DNA of 64,000 nucleotides from Betaproteobacteria bacterium Ga0077526 (lineage in GTDB: Bacteria > Pseudomonadota > Gammaproteobacteria > Burkholderiales > Ga0077523). Below the pieces are notes generated by a model. The model had not been told where the DNA came from and did no database searches. It saw nothing but the letters and a program-made list of their open reading frames with translations. Every line of letters begins with the position of its first letter. Position 1 is the stretch's first letter. Position numbers and translations under genes: made by a program. The stretch spans positions 806,001 through 870,000 of the forward strand of contig LNDV01000034.1 in NCBI GenBank assembly GCA_001464765.1. Reading direction: 5' to 3'. Below are positions 26,556 to 36,033 of this stretch, piece by piece.

Positions 26556-27125
26556 TCATTTACCGTCCCCGAAGGCGATGACGGCGTCCACGTGGTCCTC
26601 GAAATCCGCGAACCCGTGATCGGAACCCTCGATGATCAGGTGCTTCGCCCCGGGGTAGCGGGCCACCGCGGTGCGGTAGTCGAGCACTTCGTCACCGGTG
26701 GTCGCCATGAGGAAGTAGCGCTCGGGCAGGGTGGGCTCAGGCACCGCGTATCCGGCCATCTGCTCGAGGTGCCCGCGCGTAAGTTCGTAGGGCTCGCCCG
26801 TGTACAGATTCTTCTGGGGGCCGAGGTAGGCCTCGAGGCCCGCCTGCGGCGTGATGGCCGGGTTCACCAGGACGGCGCGACAGCCGTGCTGCTCGGCGAG
26901 CCAGGTCGCGTAGAACCCGCCGAGGGAACTGCCCACGAGCACCGCATCGCGGCCGCGCCCGCCGTGCAGCAGCGCTTCTAACTGATGCATCGCCTCCCGC
27001 GGCCAGTGGGACAGCGCAGGACACGCGAATTCAGCACCGCGGCCGAGGCTGGTGAGGCGACGCTGCAACTGCTTCGCCTTGATCGACGACGGCGAGCTGT
27101 TGAAGCCGTGGATGTAGAGGTACAT
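26556..27125 (-). CDS. YqiA-like alpha/beta-hydrolase (esterase)
   Basis: This is a 189-residue cytosolic esterase of the YqiA/UPF0227 group. IHGFNSSPSS is the oxyanion-hole turn, GSSLGGFYA holds the nucleophile serine, and EGSDHGF near the end holds the histidine. The start at ATG 27125 follows AGGAGG by seven bases; a much longer open frame upstream looks non-coding. The natural substrate is unknown. It is followed by the RNB gene in the same direction and is divergent from the amidase gene. Confidence 0.9.
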   Translation of the reverse strand: MYLYIHGFNSSPSSIKAKQLQRRLTSLGRGAEFACPALSHWPREAMHQLEALLHGGRGRDAVLVGSSLGGFYATWLAEQHGCRAVLVNPAITPQAGLEAYLGPQKNLYTGEPYELTRGHLEQMAGYAVPEPTLPERYFLMATTGDEVLDYRTAVARYPGAKHLIIEGSDHGFADFEDHVDAVIAFGDGK

Positions 27126-27278
27126 GGGCGAGCCTCCTTGCACTTCGATTGTGCGCTGGCCTGCGGTGTGGCACAAACATGAAGCGCGACGCGGGGAAAT
27201 TCGGCCCGATTGCGGGGCGCGGGCGTGGTCTGGACCTTGCGCAAGCCGCACCCACACCATAACGAGGAGGATCGCATC

Positions 27279-28604
27279 ATGGCGAACCGAAGGGAATTCC
27301 TGGCAGGCATGGGCACGCTCGCCGCCGCCGCACCGCTTTCGCAGATCGCCCGCGCAGAGGAACCGGCTGCCCGCCCCGAGATGCGCGCGCTCCAGTCCGG
27401 CCACATCGGCCAGTACCAGGGCGGGGTCTATCTCCTGCCGGCCACCGACGAGACCGTGCAGTGGGGCTGGTTCGACAACAGCGAGACGCCCCGGGCCCGC
27501 ATCCGGTCAGGCGACACCGTCGTCATGGAAACGATGATGGCGTCGCAGAACCGCATCCTGCCCGGCGTGGACATCGACACCATCACCCGGCTGCGCGTGG
27601 ACAACCCGGGCCGCGGCCCGCACACCATCACCGGCCCGGTCTTCGTCGAGGGCGCGATGCCCGGCGACATGCTGAAGATCCGCCTCGACCGCATCGTGCC
27701 CAAGACCTACGGCGCGAACTGGAACCTCCCCGGCACGCTGAAGCTCGGCCAGTTCCCCGACGTGTTCCGGGATCCGCAGGTGAAGCACTTCTACCTCGAC
27801 CTCCATCGGGGCGTGACGGAGTTCCTGCCGGGCATCGAGATCCCGGTGCGTCCGTTCCCCGGCATTCTCGGCGTGGCGCGCGCCGAGAGCGGCCGGCACA
27901 GCACCGTCCCACCCGGCCCGTTCGGCGGCAATCTGGACATCCGCGAGATGGTGCAGGGCACGACGGTGTACCTGCCCGTGTTCGTGGACGGCGCGCTGCT
28001 GTGGTCCGGCGACTCGCACGCCGCCCAGGGCAACGGCGAGATCAACCTCACCGCGATCGAGACGGCGTTCAACGAACTGCGCATGCAGGTGGAAGTCGTC
28101 AAGGGCAAGACCATCGCGTGGCCGCGCGTGGAGACGCCGACGCATTGGCTCACGCTCGGTTACGACCGCGACCTCAACAAGGCTCTGGACCTTCTGGAAG
28201 AGGAAACGCTGCGCTTCCTGGTGGACGAGCGCCGCATGGACATAGGGTCGGCCCGGAAGTACATGGCCGAATTCGGCGATTGCCGGGTGTCGGAGGTCGT
28301 GAACCAGGTGAAGGGCCTGTACTGCATGCTGCCGAAGAAGCCCAAGGTGAAACCCGCCGCGCGCCCGACGGTGGAGACGCGCCGGGCCTACGTCACCCTT
28401 GCGGTCAACGCCGACATCATGACGGCGATGAACGAAGCGGCGATGGCGATGATCGAGCTCGTGGCGGAGCGGAAGTCGCTCTCTCCCATCGATTCCTACT
28501 CGCTCGCAAGCCTCGCCATGGATACGCGCATCGGGCGCGTCGCCCCGGGCGAGCGGCACATCCACTGCCTGCTGCCGAAGTCGCTTTGGGTGAAGAACGC
28601 CTGA
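27279..28604 (+). CDS. Tat-exported acetamidase/formamidase family protein
   Basis: This is a 441-residue predicted amidase. The N-terminus MANRREFLAG carries a twin-arginine signal (Arg-Arg-x-Phe-Leu) and a cleavage region ending ARAEE, so it is probably exported folded. The body fits the acetamidase/formamidase family (GPHTITGPVFVEGAMPGDML, GGNLDIREM, SGDSHAAQGNGEI), which hydrolyses short amides to ammonia and the acid. GAGGAGG before the ATG at 27279 fixes the start. Cytosolic formamidases usually lack Tat signals, so the location is notable. Confidence 0.88.
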   Translation: MANRREFLAGMGTLAAAAPLSQIARAEEPAARPEMRALQSGHIGQYQGGVYLLPATDETVQWGWFDNSETPRARIRSGDTVVMETMMASQNRILPGVDIDTITRLRVDNPGRGPHTITGPVFVEGAMPGDMLKIRLDRIVPKTYGANWNLPGTLKLGQFPDVFRDPQVKHFYLDLHRGVTEFLPGIEIPVRPFPGILGVARAESGRHSTVPPGPFGGNLDIREMVQGTTVYLPVFVDGALLWSGDSHAAQGNGEINLTAIETAFNELRMQVEVVKGKTIAWPRVETPTHWLTLGYDRDLNKALDLLEEETLRFLVDERRMDIGSARKYMAEFGDCRVSEVVNQVKGLYCMLPKKPKVKPAARPTVETRRAYVTLAVNADIMTAMNEAAMAMIELVAERKSLSPIDSYSLASLAMDTRIGRVAPGERHIHCLLPKSLWVKNA

Positions 28605-28666
28605 GGTCGTGCGCGGGGTCGGTGTGCCATGATGCGGCCCGTCACGCCAACGGGAGAGAACACGTC

Positions 28667-29077
28667 ATGGAGCCTTCGAGTCCTCTGGGCCACGAATGGG
28701 CCACGCTGCAGCAGGATCACGAGCGGCACGAGCGCACGGCCGCGGGGATCAAGATCGCGGCCGTCGTGGTGACCGCGGCAGGGTTCGTCGCCGTGCCCGA
28801 ATGGGCGTCCGTCCTGCTGCTCGGGACCCTGTGGATTCAGGAAGCGATGCTCCGTACGGTGCAGGGCCGGCTCGGCGACCGGCTTCTGCTCGTGGAGTCC
28901 CTGCTCGCGAAGACGCCTCCGCCCGCGGGCGAGGCTTACCGTTTTCATACGGCATGGAATGCGCAGCGCGGCGGGGTCGCATCGCTCCTCGTGGAGTACC
29001 TGCGTTCGGCGTTGCGACCCACGGTGTTGTTTCCGTATCCCGCGTTGATGGCGATCGTGGCCATTTTGATGTTGTAG
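28667..29077 (+). CDS. Small membrane protein
   Basis: This is a 136-residue protein that I do not recognise. Hydrophobic helices lie at about 26-42, 46-58 and near the C-terminus (121-136, YPALMAIVAILML); the middle is polar. It starts 62 bases after the amidase with GGGAGAG upstream. The TAG stop is made by the first bases of a REP-like unit, so the gene end and the repeat are fused. Confidence 0.65.
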   Translation: MEPSSPLGHEWATLQQDHERHERTAAGIKIAAVVVTAAGFVAVPEWASVLLLGTLWIQEAMLRTVQGRLGDRLLLVESLLAKTPPPAGEAYRFHTAWNAQRGGVASLLVEYLRSALRPTVLFPYPALMAIVAILML

Positions 29078-29359
29078 CCCGGACGGAGCGAAGCGCACTC
29101 CGGGGGCGGGGCTTCTCGATGCGGCGGTGTTCCCGGAGTCGCGGCGTTCGCCGCTCGTCCGGGCTTTGATGAGCCGGCGGTCCCGGAGTCGCGGCGTTCG
29201 CCGCTCGTCCGGGCTACGGGCCCGGGTAGCCCGGATGGAGCGAAGCGAACTCCGGGGGCGGTGGGTCTTGATGAGGCGGTGGTCCCGGAGTCGCGGCACT
29301 CGCCGCTCGTCCGGGCTACGGGGCCCGTGTAGCCCGGACGAGCGAAGCGAACTCCGGGG
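29074..29359. repeat. REP-like cluster, about six units
   Basis: This is the largest array of the palindromic repeat in the window. Units starting GTAGCCCGGA alternate with inverted units ending GTCCGGGCTAC, with spacers of 20-35 bases such as GGCGGTG...GATG. It fills the space between the membrane-protein gene and the convergent cupin gene and contains no gene. Confidence 0.88.
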
Positions 29360-29384
29360 GCGGTGCGTCCCGATGCGACCGTGG

Positions 29385-29870
29385 TTACGCCGCCGGTTTG
29401 CCCGGCGCGGGGTGGATGTCGTCTACCCAAAACACGGTCTCGGGCTGCTCGACCACCGGGATGTCGAGATTCACCACCACCGGGTCCTGCCCGCTGCGGC
29501 ACAACACGCAGGACAGGGGCTCGGTCTCGGATGCGTTGATCTCCTGGTGCGGCACAAACGGCGGCACGTAGATGAAATCCCCCGGGCCGGCTTCGGCGGT
29601 GTACTCGAGATTGTCGCCCCAGCGCATGCGCGCCTTGCCGCTCACCACGTAGATCACGCTCTCCACCGGCCCGTGATGATGGGCGCCGGTCTTGGCATTC
29701 GCGTGGATCACGACGGTGCCGGCCCACAACTTCTCGGCGCCGCATCGCGCGTTGGTGATGGCCGCCGCGCGATTCATGCCCTGGGTCTGCGGCGTGTTCA
29801 CGTCGAGGTCGCTTCCCTTCACGACGCGCACGCCGTGCAATTTCCAGGGGGACTGTCCGGCATCGCTCAT
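29385..29870 (-). CDS. Cupin-domain protein
   Basis: This is a 161-residue single-domain cupin. The metal site is in TGAHHHGPVESVIYV, and the second motif is GPGDFIYVPPFVPHQEIN. It is cytosolic, with no signal peptide. AGGAG lies 10 bases before the ATG. It follows the FAD/Fe-S dehydrogenase gene by about 75 bases on the same strand. The family covers many dioxygenases and isomerases and some sugar sensors; the substrate is not evident. Confidence 0.85.
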   Translation of the reverse strand: MSDAGQSPWKLHGVRVVKGSDLDVNTPQTQGMNRAAAITNARCGAEKLWAGTVVIHANAKTGAHHHGPVESVIYVVSGKARMRWGDNLEYTAEAGPGDFIYVPPFVPHQEINASETEPLSCVLCRSGQDPVVVNLDIPVVEQPETVFWVDDIHPAPGKPAA

Positions 29871-29944
29871 GTCTGTCGTTCTCCTGATTCGTTGTCTTCT
29901 GTCCGGGCAGGGGTGCGATCCCTCTGCGCGTTCGTACCCATCAC

Positions 29945-32851
29945 TCAGACTTTCTCCAGTGCCGCGGCGAGCACGCGAGCCACGTGAATCGCTTCACGCG
30001 ACGCGCCGTCGGCAATCTGATGGCGGCAGCTGGTGCCATCGGCCACGATCACCGTGGCCGGGTCCTCCGCGCGCACGGCGGGCAGCAGCGACAGCTCGCC
30101 CATCGCACGCGACACTTCCTGATGCTCCACCTCGTAGCCGAAGCTCCCGGCCATGCCGCAGCAGCTCGACTCGACCACGGCGACTTCCAGCTCCGGCACC
30201 ATGCCGAGCGCCTTGCGCACCGAGTCGAGGGCACCGAACGACTTCTGATGGCAGTGGCCATGCAGGAGCGCGCGCTTCGGTCCGCTGCGGAACGTGAGGT
30301 GGCAGCGACCCGCCGCCTGTTCTTGCACGAGAAACTCTTCGAAGGTCGTGGCGGCCCGGGCGAGCTTCTCGGCCTGAGGCCCGAGACCGAGCACGGTGTA
30401 CTCATCGACAAAGGTGTACAGGCACGACGGCTCCAGGCCGATGACCGGCACGCCTTTCTCTAGCGCCGGCGCCAGTGCGGCGAGCACCCGCGCCGCCTCT
30501 GCCTTCGCTTCGTCGAGCAGGCCGGCGGAAAGGTACGTCCGTCCGCAACACAGCGGGCGCTCGCCCGCCGGCGGTGATGCCACTTCGACGGCATAGCCGC
30601 CTGCCTCCAGCACGGCGATGGCCGCGCGCAGGTTCTCGGGCTCGAAATAGCGATTGAACGTGTCGGCGAACAGAATCACCGGCGTGCCCGTCCGCGCGGT
30701 GACCTCTCCATTGCGGAAGGCATCGCCGCGCCAGCGGGGCATCCGTCGCGAGGCGGACAGCCCGGCGACACGCTCCAGCAATCGCGCCGCGCCGGGAAGC
30801 CAGTGCGTGGCATTGGCGAGCAGTGACAGACGCGAGGCCATCGGCGCGTAACGAGGCAAATGCGCAATGAGCTTGTCCCGCAGCGACAGCGGCTGCCCGG
30901 CGCGACGCTGATGCTTCCACTCGACCTTGAAGCGCGCCATGTCCACCCCGGTGGGACACTCGCGGCGGCAGCCCTTGCATCCGACACACAGATCGAGCGC
31001 GGCATCCACCTGCGCGGCGGACTCGGCGGGGTCGCCCAGTTGCCCCGACAGCGCGAGGCGAAGTGTGTTGGCGCGGCCGCGCGTGAGGTGCTGCTCGTCG
31101 CGCGTCACCCGATAGGACGGGCACATCGTGCCGGCGTCGAACTTGCGGCAATGGCCGTTGTTGTTGCACATCTCGGTCGCGGCGGCGAGCCCGCCCCACT
31201 CGGACCAGTCGAGGCCGGTGCGGACGGGCAGGTGCTTGTAGCCCGGCGCATACCGGAACAGCGAGCGATCGTCCATGCGCGTGGGACGGACGATCTTGCC
31301 CGGATTGAAGCGGTTGTCCGGATCGAACAGCGCCTTGATCTCGCCCAGCGCGCCGGTCAGCCGCGCGCCGAGGATCGGTTCGATCCACTCGGAGCGCACG
31401 AGGCCGTCGCCGTGCTCGCCGGAGAAGGCGCCCTTGTACTCGCGCACGAGCTCGCAGGCTTCCTCGGCGATGGCGCGCATCTTCACGGCCCCGTCGGTCT
31501 TCATGTCCAGAACGGGGCGCACGTGCAGCGTGCCGACGGAAGCGTGCGCGTACCAGGTGCCCCGGGTGCCGTGGCGCGCGAATACCTCGTCGAGCCGGCG
31601 CGTGTACTCGGCGAGATGCTCCAGCGGCACCGCGCAGTCCTCGATGAACGACACCGGCTTTCCGTCGCCCTTCATGGACATCATGATGTTGAGGCCAGCC
31701 TTGCGCACCTCCCAGATCGCCCGCTGCTGCGCGGCATCGGTGACCTTCACGACGGCATCGGGATGACCGTGGTCGGCGACGAGCTGTTCGAGGCGATCGA
31801 GCCGGGCGCGCAGCACGGCATCGTCGTCACCCGCGAATTCCACCAGCAGGATCGCGTCGGGCTCGCCGAGAAAGAACTTGTCCACCACGGGGCGGAATTC
31901 CGCGCGCTCCCGGGCGAGGCCGATCATCGTGCGGTCGACCAGTTCCACGGCATCGGGATCGAGCTTCACGATCTCGCGCGTGAGGTCCATCGCGGCGTAG
32001 AAGGTCGAGAAGTGCGTGACGCCGAGCACCTTGCGCGGCGGCACCGGTGCCAGCGACAGCTTGAGCCGGCGAAACCACGCTAGGGTGCCTTCGGACCCCA
32101 CGAGCAGATGCGCGAGATTGTGGTCCCGGTGCGGCTGCACCATGTCGAGGTTGTAGCCCTGCACGCGCCGCAGCACCTTGGGCCAGCGGGCTTCGATCTC
32201 CGGCGCCTCGCGCGCGGCGATGGCGTGGATGGCGGCAACCAGTTCACGGTAACGCGCCGGCCCCGTCGCCGCGTCGGCCGCGGGGCCGAAAGTGCAGGCC
32301 GTGCCATCCGCCAGCCAGGCATCGATGGCCGCCACGTTGTGCACCATGTTGCCGTAGCGGATCGAGCGCGCGCCGCACGAGTTGTTGCCGGTCATGCCGC
32401 CCAGCGTGGCCTGGGCGGAGGTGGACACGTCCACCGGATACCAGAGCTTGTGGGCACGCAGATGGGCGTTGAGGTGATCGAGCACGACGCCGGGTTCCAC
32501 CCACGCGGTGCGGGCCTGGGCGTCCACTTCGACGATGCGGTTGAGATGCCGGGACGTGTCGATGACGAGCGCCGCGCCGACCGTCTGGCCGCACTGGGAG
32601 GTGCCGGCGCCGCGCGGCAAGACGGGCACGCCGAGTTCCCGGGCGATGTCGAGGACCGTGGCGACATCGTTCTCGGTCTTCGGGATGACGACGCCGAGAG
32701 GATCGATCTGGTAGATCGACGCGTCGGTGGCGTAGCGGCCGCGGCTGGCGGCGTCGAACAGCACTTCGCCTTCGATCTCGCGGCGCAGCCGCCGGGCGAG
32801 CCCGCTGTCGCCGGGCATGAGGGTTCGGACCAGGGGCATCGGTGCATTCAT
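29945..32851 (-). CDS. FAD-linked oxidase with 4Fe-4S C-terminus (glycolate/D-lactate dehydrogenase-like)
   Basis: This is a 968-residue protein that joins a GlcD-like FAD domain and a GlcF-like iron-sulfur domain, the build of YdiJ/Dld-II-type 2-hydroxyacid dehydrogenases. FAD binding is seen at PRGAGTSQCGQTVG and GMTGNNSCGARSIRYG. The FAD-oxidase C-terminal part contains SGEHGDGLVRSEW. Two cluster segments follow: CNNNGHCRKF...MCPSY and CVGCKGCRRECPTGVD. Two CCG motifs (PLCCGRTY and SSCCGMAGSFG) end the protein. The open frame extends far upstream over the divergent gene, so I used ATG 32851 (MNAPMPL). It probably oxidises a 2-hydroxyacid at the membrane. The divergent class V aminotransferase suggests a glycolate-glyoxylate link. 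Confidence 0.9.
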   Translation of the reverse strand: MNAPMPLVRTLMPGDSGLARRLRREIEGEVLFDAASRGRYATDASIYQIDPLGVVIPKTENDVATVLDIARELGVPVLPRGAGTSQCGQTVGAALVIDTSRHLNRIVEVDAQARTAWVEPGVVLDHLNAHLRAHKLWYPVDVSTSAQATLGGMTGNNSCGARSIRYGNMVHNVAAIDAWLADGTACTFGPAADAATGPARYRELVAAIHAIAAREAPEIEARWPKVLRRVQGYNLDMVQPHRDHNLAHLLVGSEGTLAWFRRLKLSLAPVPPRKVLGVTHFSTFYAAMDLTREIVKLDPDAVELVDRTMIGLARERAEFRPVVDKFFLGEPDAILLVEFAGDDDAVLRARLDRLEQLVADHGHPDAVVKVTDAAQQRAIWEVRKAGLNIMMSMKGDGKPVSFIEDCAVPLEHLAEYTRRLDEVFARHGTRGTWYAHASVGTLHVRPVLDMKTDGAVKMRAIAEEACELVREYKGAFSGEHGDGLVRSEWIEPILGARLTGALGEIKALFDPDNRFNPGKIVRPTRMDDRSLFRYAPGYKHLPVRTGLDWSEWGGLAAATEMCNNNGHCRKFDAGTMCPSYRVTRDEQHLTRGRANTLRLALSGQLGDPAESAAQVDAALDLCVGCKGCRRECPTGVDMARFKVEWKHQRRAGQPLSLRDKLIAHLPRYAPMASRLSLLANATHWLPGAARLLERVAGLSASRRMPRWRGDAFRNGEVTARTGTPVILFADTFNRYFEPENLRAAIAVLEAGGYAVEVASPPAGERPLCCGRTYLSAGLLDEAKAEAARVLAALAPALEKGVPVIGLEPSCLYTFVDEYTVLGLGPQAEKLARAATTFEEFLVQEQAAGRCHLTFRSGPKRALLHGHCHQKSFGALDSVRKALGMVPELEVAVVESSCCGMAGSFGYEVEHQEVSRAMGELSLLPAVRAEDPATVIVADGTSCRHQIADGASREAIHVARVLAAALEKV

Positions 32852-32929
32852 GATCCGGCCGATGATACTCTCCGATACGCACGGTCCGACCCCGTCGGGC
32901 CCATCGTTCGGCATTCCAGGAGCACTCCC

Positions 32930-34129
32930 ATGACCCATCGGGCAGGCCGCCACTTCCTTCAGATTCCCGGCCCCACCAACGTGCCCGATCGCGTGCTGCG
33001 CGCGATCGACCGCCCCACCATCGATCACCGCGGTCCGGACTTCAACCGCCTCGCGCGGGATGTCCTCGACGGCCTCAAGCCCATCTTCGGTGCGCGCGGT
33101 CCGGTGATCATCTACCCGGCGTCGGGCACCGGCGCGTGGGAAGCCGCACTGGTGAACACGCTGTCCCCGGGCGACCGGGTGCTGATGTGCGAGACCGGCC
33201 AGTTCGCGAGCCTCTGGCGCACCCTTGCCACGCGCCTCGGCCTTTCCGTCGAGTTCATCGCGGGCGACTGGCGCCGAGGCGCCGACGCCGAGGCGATCGA
33301 AGCCCGGCTCGCCGCGGACAAGGCGCACGACATCAAGGCCGTGTGCGTCGTGCACAACGAGACCTCCACCGGCGCCGTCACACGCGTGCCGCTCGTGCGT
33401 CAGGCCATCGACCGGGTCGGGCATCCGGCATTGCTGATGGTCGACACGATCTCGTCTCTCGGCTCCATCGCCTACAAGCATGACGAGTGGGGCGTGGATG
33501 TCACGGTCGCCGGCTCGCAGAAGGGGCTGATGCTCCCGCCCGGCCTCTCGTTCAACGCCATCAGCAACAAGGCCATCGCCGCGTCGCGGTCTGCCGCGCT
33601 GCCGCGCTCCTACTGGTCGTGGGACGAGATGCTCAACGCGAACAAAGCGGGGTGGTTTCCGTACACGCCGGCCACCAACCTGCTCTACGGGCTGCGCGAG
33701 GCCATCTCCATGCTGATGGAGGAAGGCCTCGACAACGTGTTCGCCCGTCACGACCGCCACGCCGAGGCCACCCGCCGCGCGGTGCGGGCCTGGGGGTTGG
33801 AGGTGCTCTGCGCGGAACCGCGCGAGTACAGCAGTTCCCTCACGGCGGTCGTGCTGCCGGAAGGCCACGACGCCGACCGCGTGCGCGCGCTGATCCTCGA
33901 GCACTTCGATCTGTCGCTGGGCACGGGTCTCGGCAAGGTGGCCGGCAGGGTGTTCCGCATCGGCCACCTCGGCGACTTCAACGATCTCACGCTGGCCGGG
34001 ACGCTCTGCGGCGTGGAGATGGGGCTCGGCCTCGCGGGTGTCCCGGTCGTGAAGGAAGGCGTGCGCGCCGCACTCGACTACCTGGCGGAAGCGCGACGTC
34101 CTGCATCCCTGCCTCGCGCGGTCGCATGA
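32930..34129 (+). CDS. Class V aminotransferase, serine/alanine-glyoxylate type
   Basis: This is a 399-residue PLP enzyme. The N-terminus FLQIPGPTNVPDRVLRA is the hallmark of serine-glyoxylate and alanine-glyoxylate aminotransferases. The PLP lysine lies in VTVAGSQKGLMLPPGLSF, and MVDTISSLGSI precedes it. The ATG at 32930 has AGGAG upstream; the longer frame overlaps the divergent dehydrogenase gene and is ignored. It would convert glyoxylate and an amino acid to glycine and the oxoacid. The intergenic space of 78 bases with the divergent FAD/Fe-S gene should hold both promoters. Confidence 0.92.
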   Translation: MTHRAGRHFLQIPGPTNVPDRVLRAIDRPTIDHRGPDFNRLARDVLDGLKPIFGARGPVIIYPASGTGAWEAALVNTLSPGDRVLMCETGQFASLWRTLATRLGLSVEFIAGDWRRGADAEAIEARLAADKAHDIKAVCVVHNETSTGAVTRVPLVRQAIDRVGHPALLMVDTISSLGSIAYKHDEWGVDVTVAGSQKGLMLPPGLSFNAISNKAIAASRSAALPRSYWSWDEMLNANKAGWFPYTPATNLLYGLREAISMLMEEGLDNVFARHDRHAEATRRAVRAWGLEVLCAEPREYSSSLTAVVLPEGHDADRVRALILEHFDLSLGTGLGKVAGRVFRIGHLGDFNDLTLAGTLCGVEMGLGLAGVPVVKEGVRAALDYLAEARRPASLPRAVA

Positions 34130-34148
34130 GCGGAGTTCGGGGCCACCG

Positions 34149-34811
34149 ATGAGCACCACGGCACAGCGGCTGCGTCGTCTCACTGCGGCCGTGCTGCTGT
34201 GTGTCGCGCCGCTCGCGCCCGCCGACGACGCCGGGCTGTCCCGAACGGAAGCGGCGGCGGCACTCACCGCGCCCAAGCCGGAAACGCGTCGTGAGGCGTC
34301 CGTTCGGCTGGGCGAAGTCGGCACGATGGACGACGTCGCGCTTCTGCTGCGCTCGCTCGACGACGAAGACGACACCGTCCGCGCCCTCGCCGAGCGCTCG
34401 ATCTGGGCGATCTGGAGCCGCTCGGGCGATCCGGTCGTGGACGCCCTGTTCGCGGAAGGCGCACAGCAGCTCGCGTCGCGGCAGCTCGCCAACAGCGTTC
34501 AGACCTTCACCCGCATCATCGAGCTGAATCCCGACTTCGCCGAAGGCTGGAACAAGCGCGCCACGGCCCTGTTCCTGGCCGGCGACCTGGAAGGCTCGCT
34601 GCGCGACTGCGACGAGGTCCTCAAGCGCAACCCCTCGCATTTCGGCGTACTGTCCGGCTACGGGCTGATCCACGCCCGGCTCGGCCATCCGGAGCAGGCG
34701 CTGGCCTTCTTCGAACGGGCACTGGCACTCAATCCGAACATGGACGGCGTGCGCGCGAACATCGAGTCGCTCAAGCGCGACCTGGCCCGTAAAGGGCGCC
34801 AGGCGATCTGA
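34149..34811 (+). CDS. Exported HEAT/TPR-repeat protein
   Basis: This is a 220-residue protein with a signal-like N-terminus (1-26, ending APADD). A HEAT-like pair (ETRREASVRLGEVGTMDDVALLLRSL then DEDDTVRALAERSIWAIW) is followed by about three TPR repeats (NPDFAEGWNKRATALFLAGD...NPSHFGVLSGYGLIHARLG). It likely serves as a periplasmic scaffold. The gene lies 19 bases after the aminotransferase gene in the same direction. No enzymatic motif is visible. Confidence 0.75.
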   Translation: MSTTAQRLRRLTAAVLLCVAPLAPADDAGLSRTEAAAALTAPKPETRREASVRLGEVGTMDDVALLLRSLDDEDDTVRALAERSIWAIWSRSGDPVVDALFAEGAQQLASRQLANSVQTFTRIIELNPDFAEGWNKRATALFLAGDLEGSLRDCDEVLKRNPSHFGVLSGYGLIHARLGHPEQALAFFERALALNPNMDGVRANIESLKRDLARKGRQAI

Positions 34812-34891
34812 CCGGAAGTCCGAATGGGGCGAACCCGCCCGCGAGCCGGTGCCCGGTCGAGGCCGGCGACACAACAACGAGGGAGGAAGGC

Positions 34892-36025
34892 ATGCATCCG
34901 TTGCACTGGCTGGTGAGTGTCGTGGTGGCAGGTCTTGCGATGGTGTCGACGGTGCAGGCAGCCGAAGCCATTCGCATCGGCGTGGTGAACGAGATCACCG
35001 GTCCGCAGGCGGAAGGCGGGCGGTTCACGGTAAACGGCATCCGTATCGCGCTGGAGGAGATCAACCAGGCCGGCGGCGTGCTGGGCCGCCCGGTCGAACT
35101 GCGAATCGAGGACAACGCCAGCACCAATCCCGGCACCGTGCTGGCCTTCACCAAGCTGCTCTCGGACAAGGGGCTCGCAGGCATCATCGGTCCGATCCGC
35201 AGCACGCAGGTGCAGGCGGCCTCGCCCGCCATCGCGAAGTCCGGCATCCCCACCATGATCGGCGGCAGCGACGTGAGCCTCACGCGAGTGAACAACCGCT
35301 GGGTGTTCCGCATCCGTCCGAACGACAACTACTCGTCCCGCGTCATCGCCGACTTCGGGGCCAACACGCTCAAGCTGCGCAAGTGGGCGATCGTCCACTC
35401 GACCGACGCGTTCGGCTCTGGCGGCAAGACCGCGCTGGTCGCCGCGCTGAAGGCGCAGGGCATCGAGCCCGTTCTGGTGCAGGGCTACACCAGCAACTCA
35501 CAGGATTTCACGCCGATCGTGCTCGCGGTGAAGAAGTCCGGTGCCGACATCATGGGCACCTACATGACCAACTCGCCGGACCAGGGCATCTTCGCCAAGC
35601 AGATGAAGCAGCTCGGCGTGAGCATCGCATGGGTGGGCTCGCCGACGACCATCTCCGTCACGACGCTGAACCTCGCGGGCGACGCGCTGCACGGTTCCTA
35701 CTCGGTGACGGACTTCACGGTGGATGCCACGGATATCACGCGGGCCTTCGCGCGGAAGTACCGCGAGAAGTACAACATGAACCCCGACACCTTCGCGAGC
35801 TGGGCCTACGACGCGATGCACGTGCTGATGCGCTCCATCGCCAAGGCCGGCACCACGGAGCCCGAGGCGGTCCGCAAGGCCATCCTCGCCACGAAGGGCT
35901 ACGAAGGGGTCGAGGGCAAGTACGAGTTCGACGAGTTCGGCGACGGGCTGCATGGCTACAACGTCGTGCGCAACGAGGCCGGCAAGATCGTCTTCATCAA
36001 GCGGGTCGACTTCCCGGTGAAGTAG
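34892..36025 (+). CDS. Branched-chain-type ABC transporter substrate-binding protein
   Basis: This is a 377-residue periplasmic binding protein of the LivK/HAAT family. A signal peptide covers 1-24 (ending QAAEA). The type I fold shows IRIGVVNEITGPQAEGGRF, GIRIALEEINQAGGVLGRPVEL and the later CLASS motif WAYDAMHVL. GGGAGG precedes the ATG. Permease and ATPase genes are not next to it; LivM/G/F-type genes occur at the right end of the window but far away. The ligand may be an amino acid or an organic acid. Confidence 0.9.
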   Translation: MHPLHWLVSVVVAGLAMVSTVQAAEAIRIGVVNEITGPQAEGGRFTVNGIRIALEEINQAGGVLGRPVELRIEDNASTNPGTVLAFTKLLSDKGLAGIIGPIRSTQVQAASPAIAKSGIPTMIGGSDVSLTRVNNRWVFRIRPNDNYSSRVIADFGANTLKLRKWAIVHSTDAFGSGGKTALVAALKAQGIEPVLVQGYTSNSQDFTPIVLAVKKSGADIMGTYMTNSPDQGIFAKQMKQLGVSIAWVGSPTTISVTTLNLAGDALHGSYSVTDFTVDATDITRAFARKYREKYNMNPDTFASWAYDAMHVLMRSIAKAGTTEPEAVRKAILATKGYEGVEGKYEFDEFGDGLHGYNVVRNEAGKIVFIKRVDFPVK

Positions 36026-36033
36026 TCGGCGCC

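Noticed and set aside
32852..34492. A very long minus-strand frame continuing upstream of the FAD/Fe-S gene
   Set aside because: It lies opposite the class V aminotransferase and TPR genes, lacks family motifs, and is a GC-driven shadow; the true start is placed at 32851.
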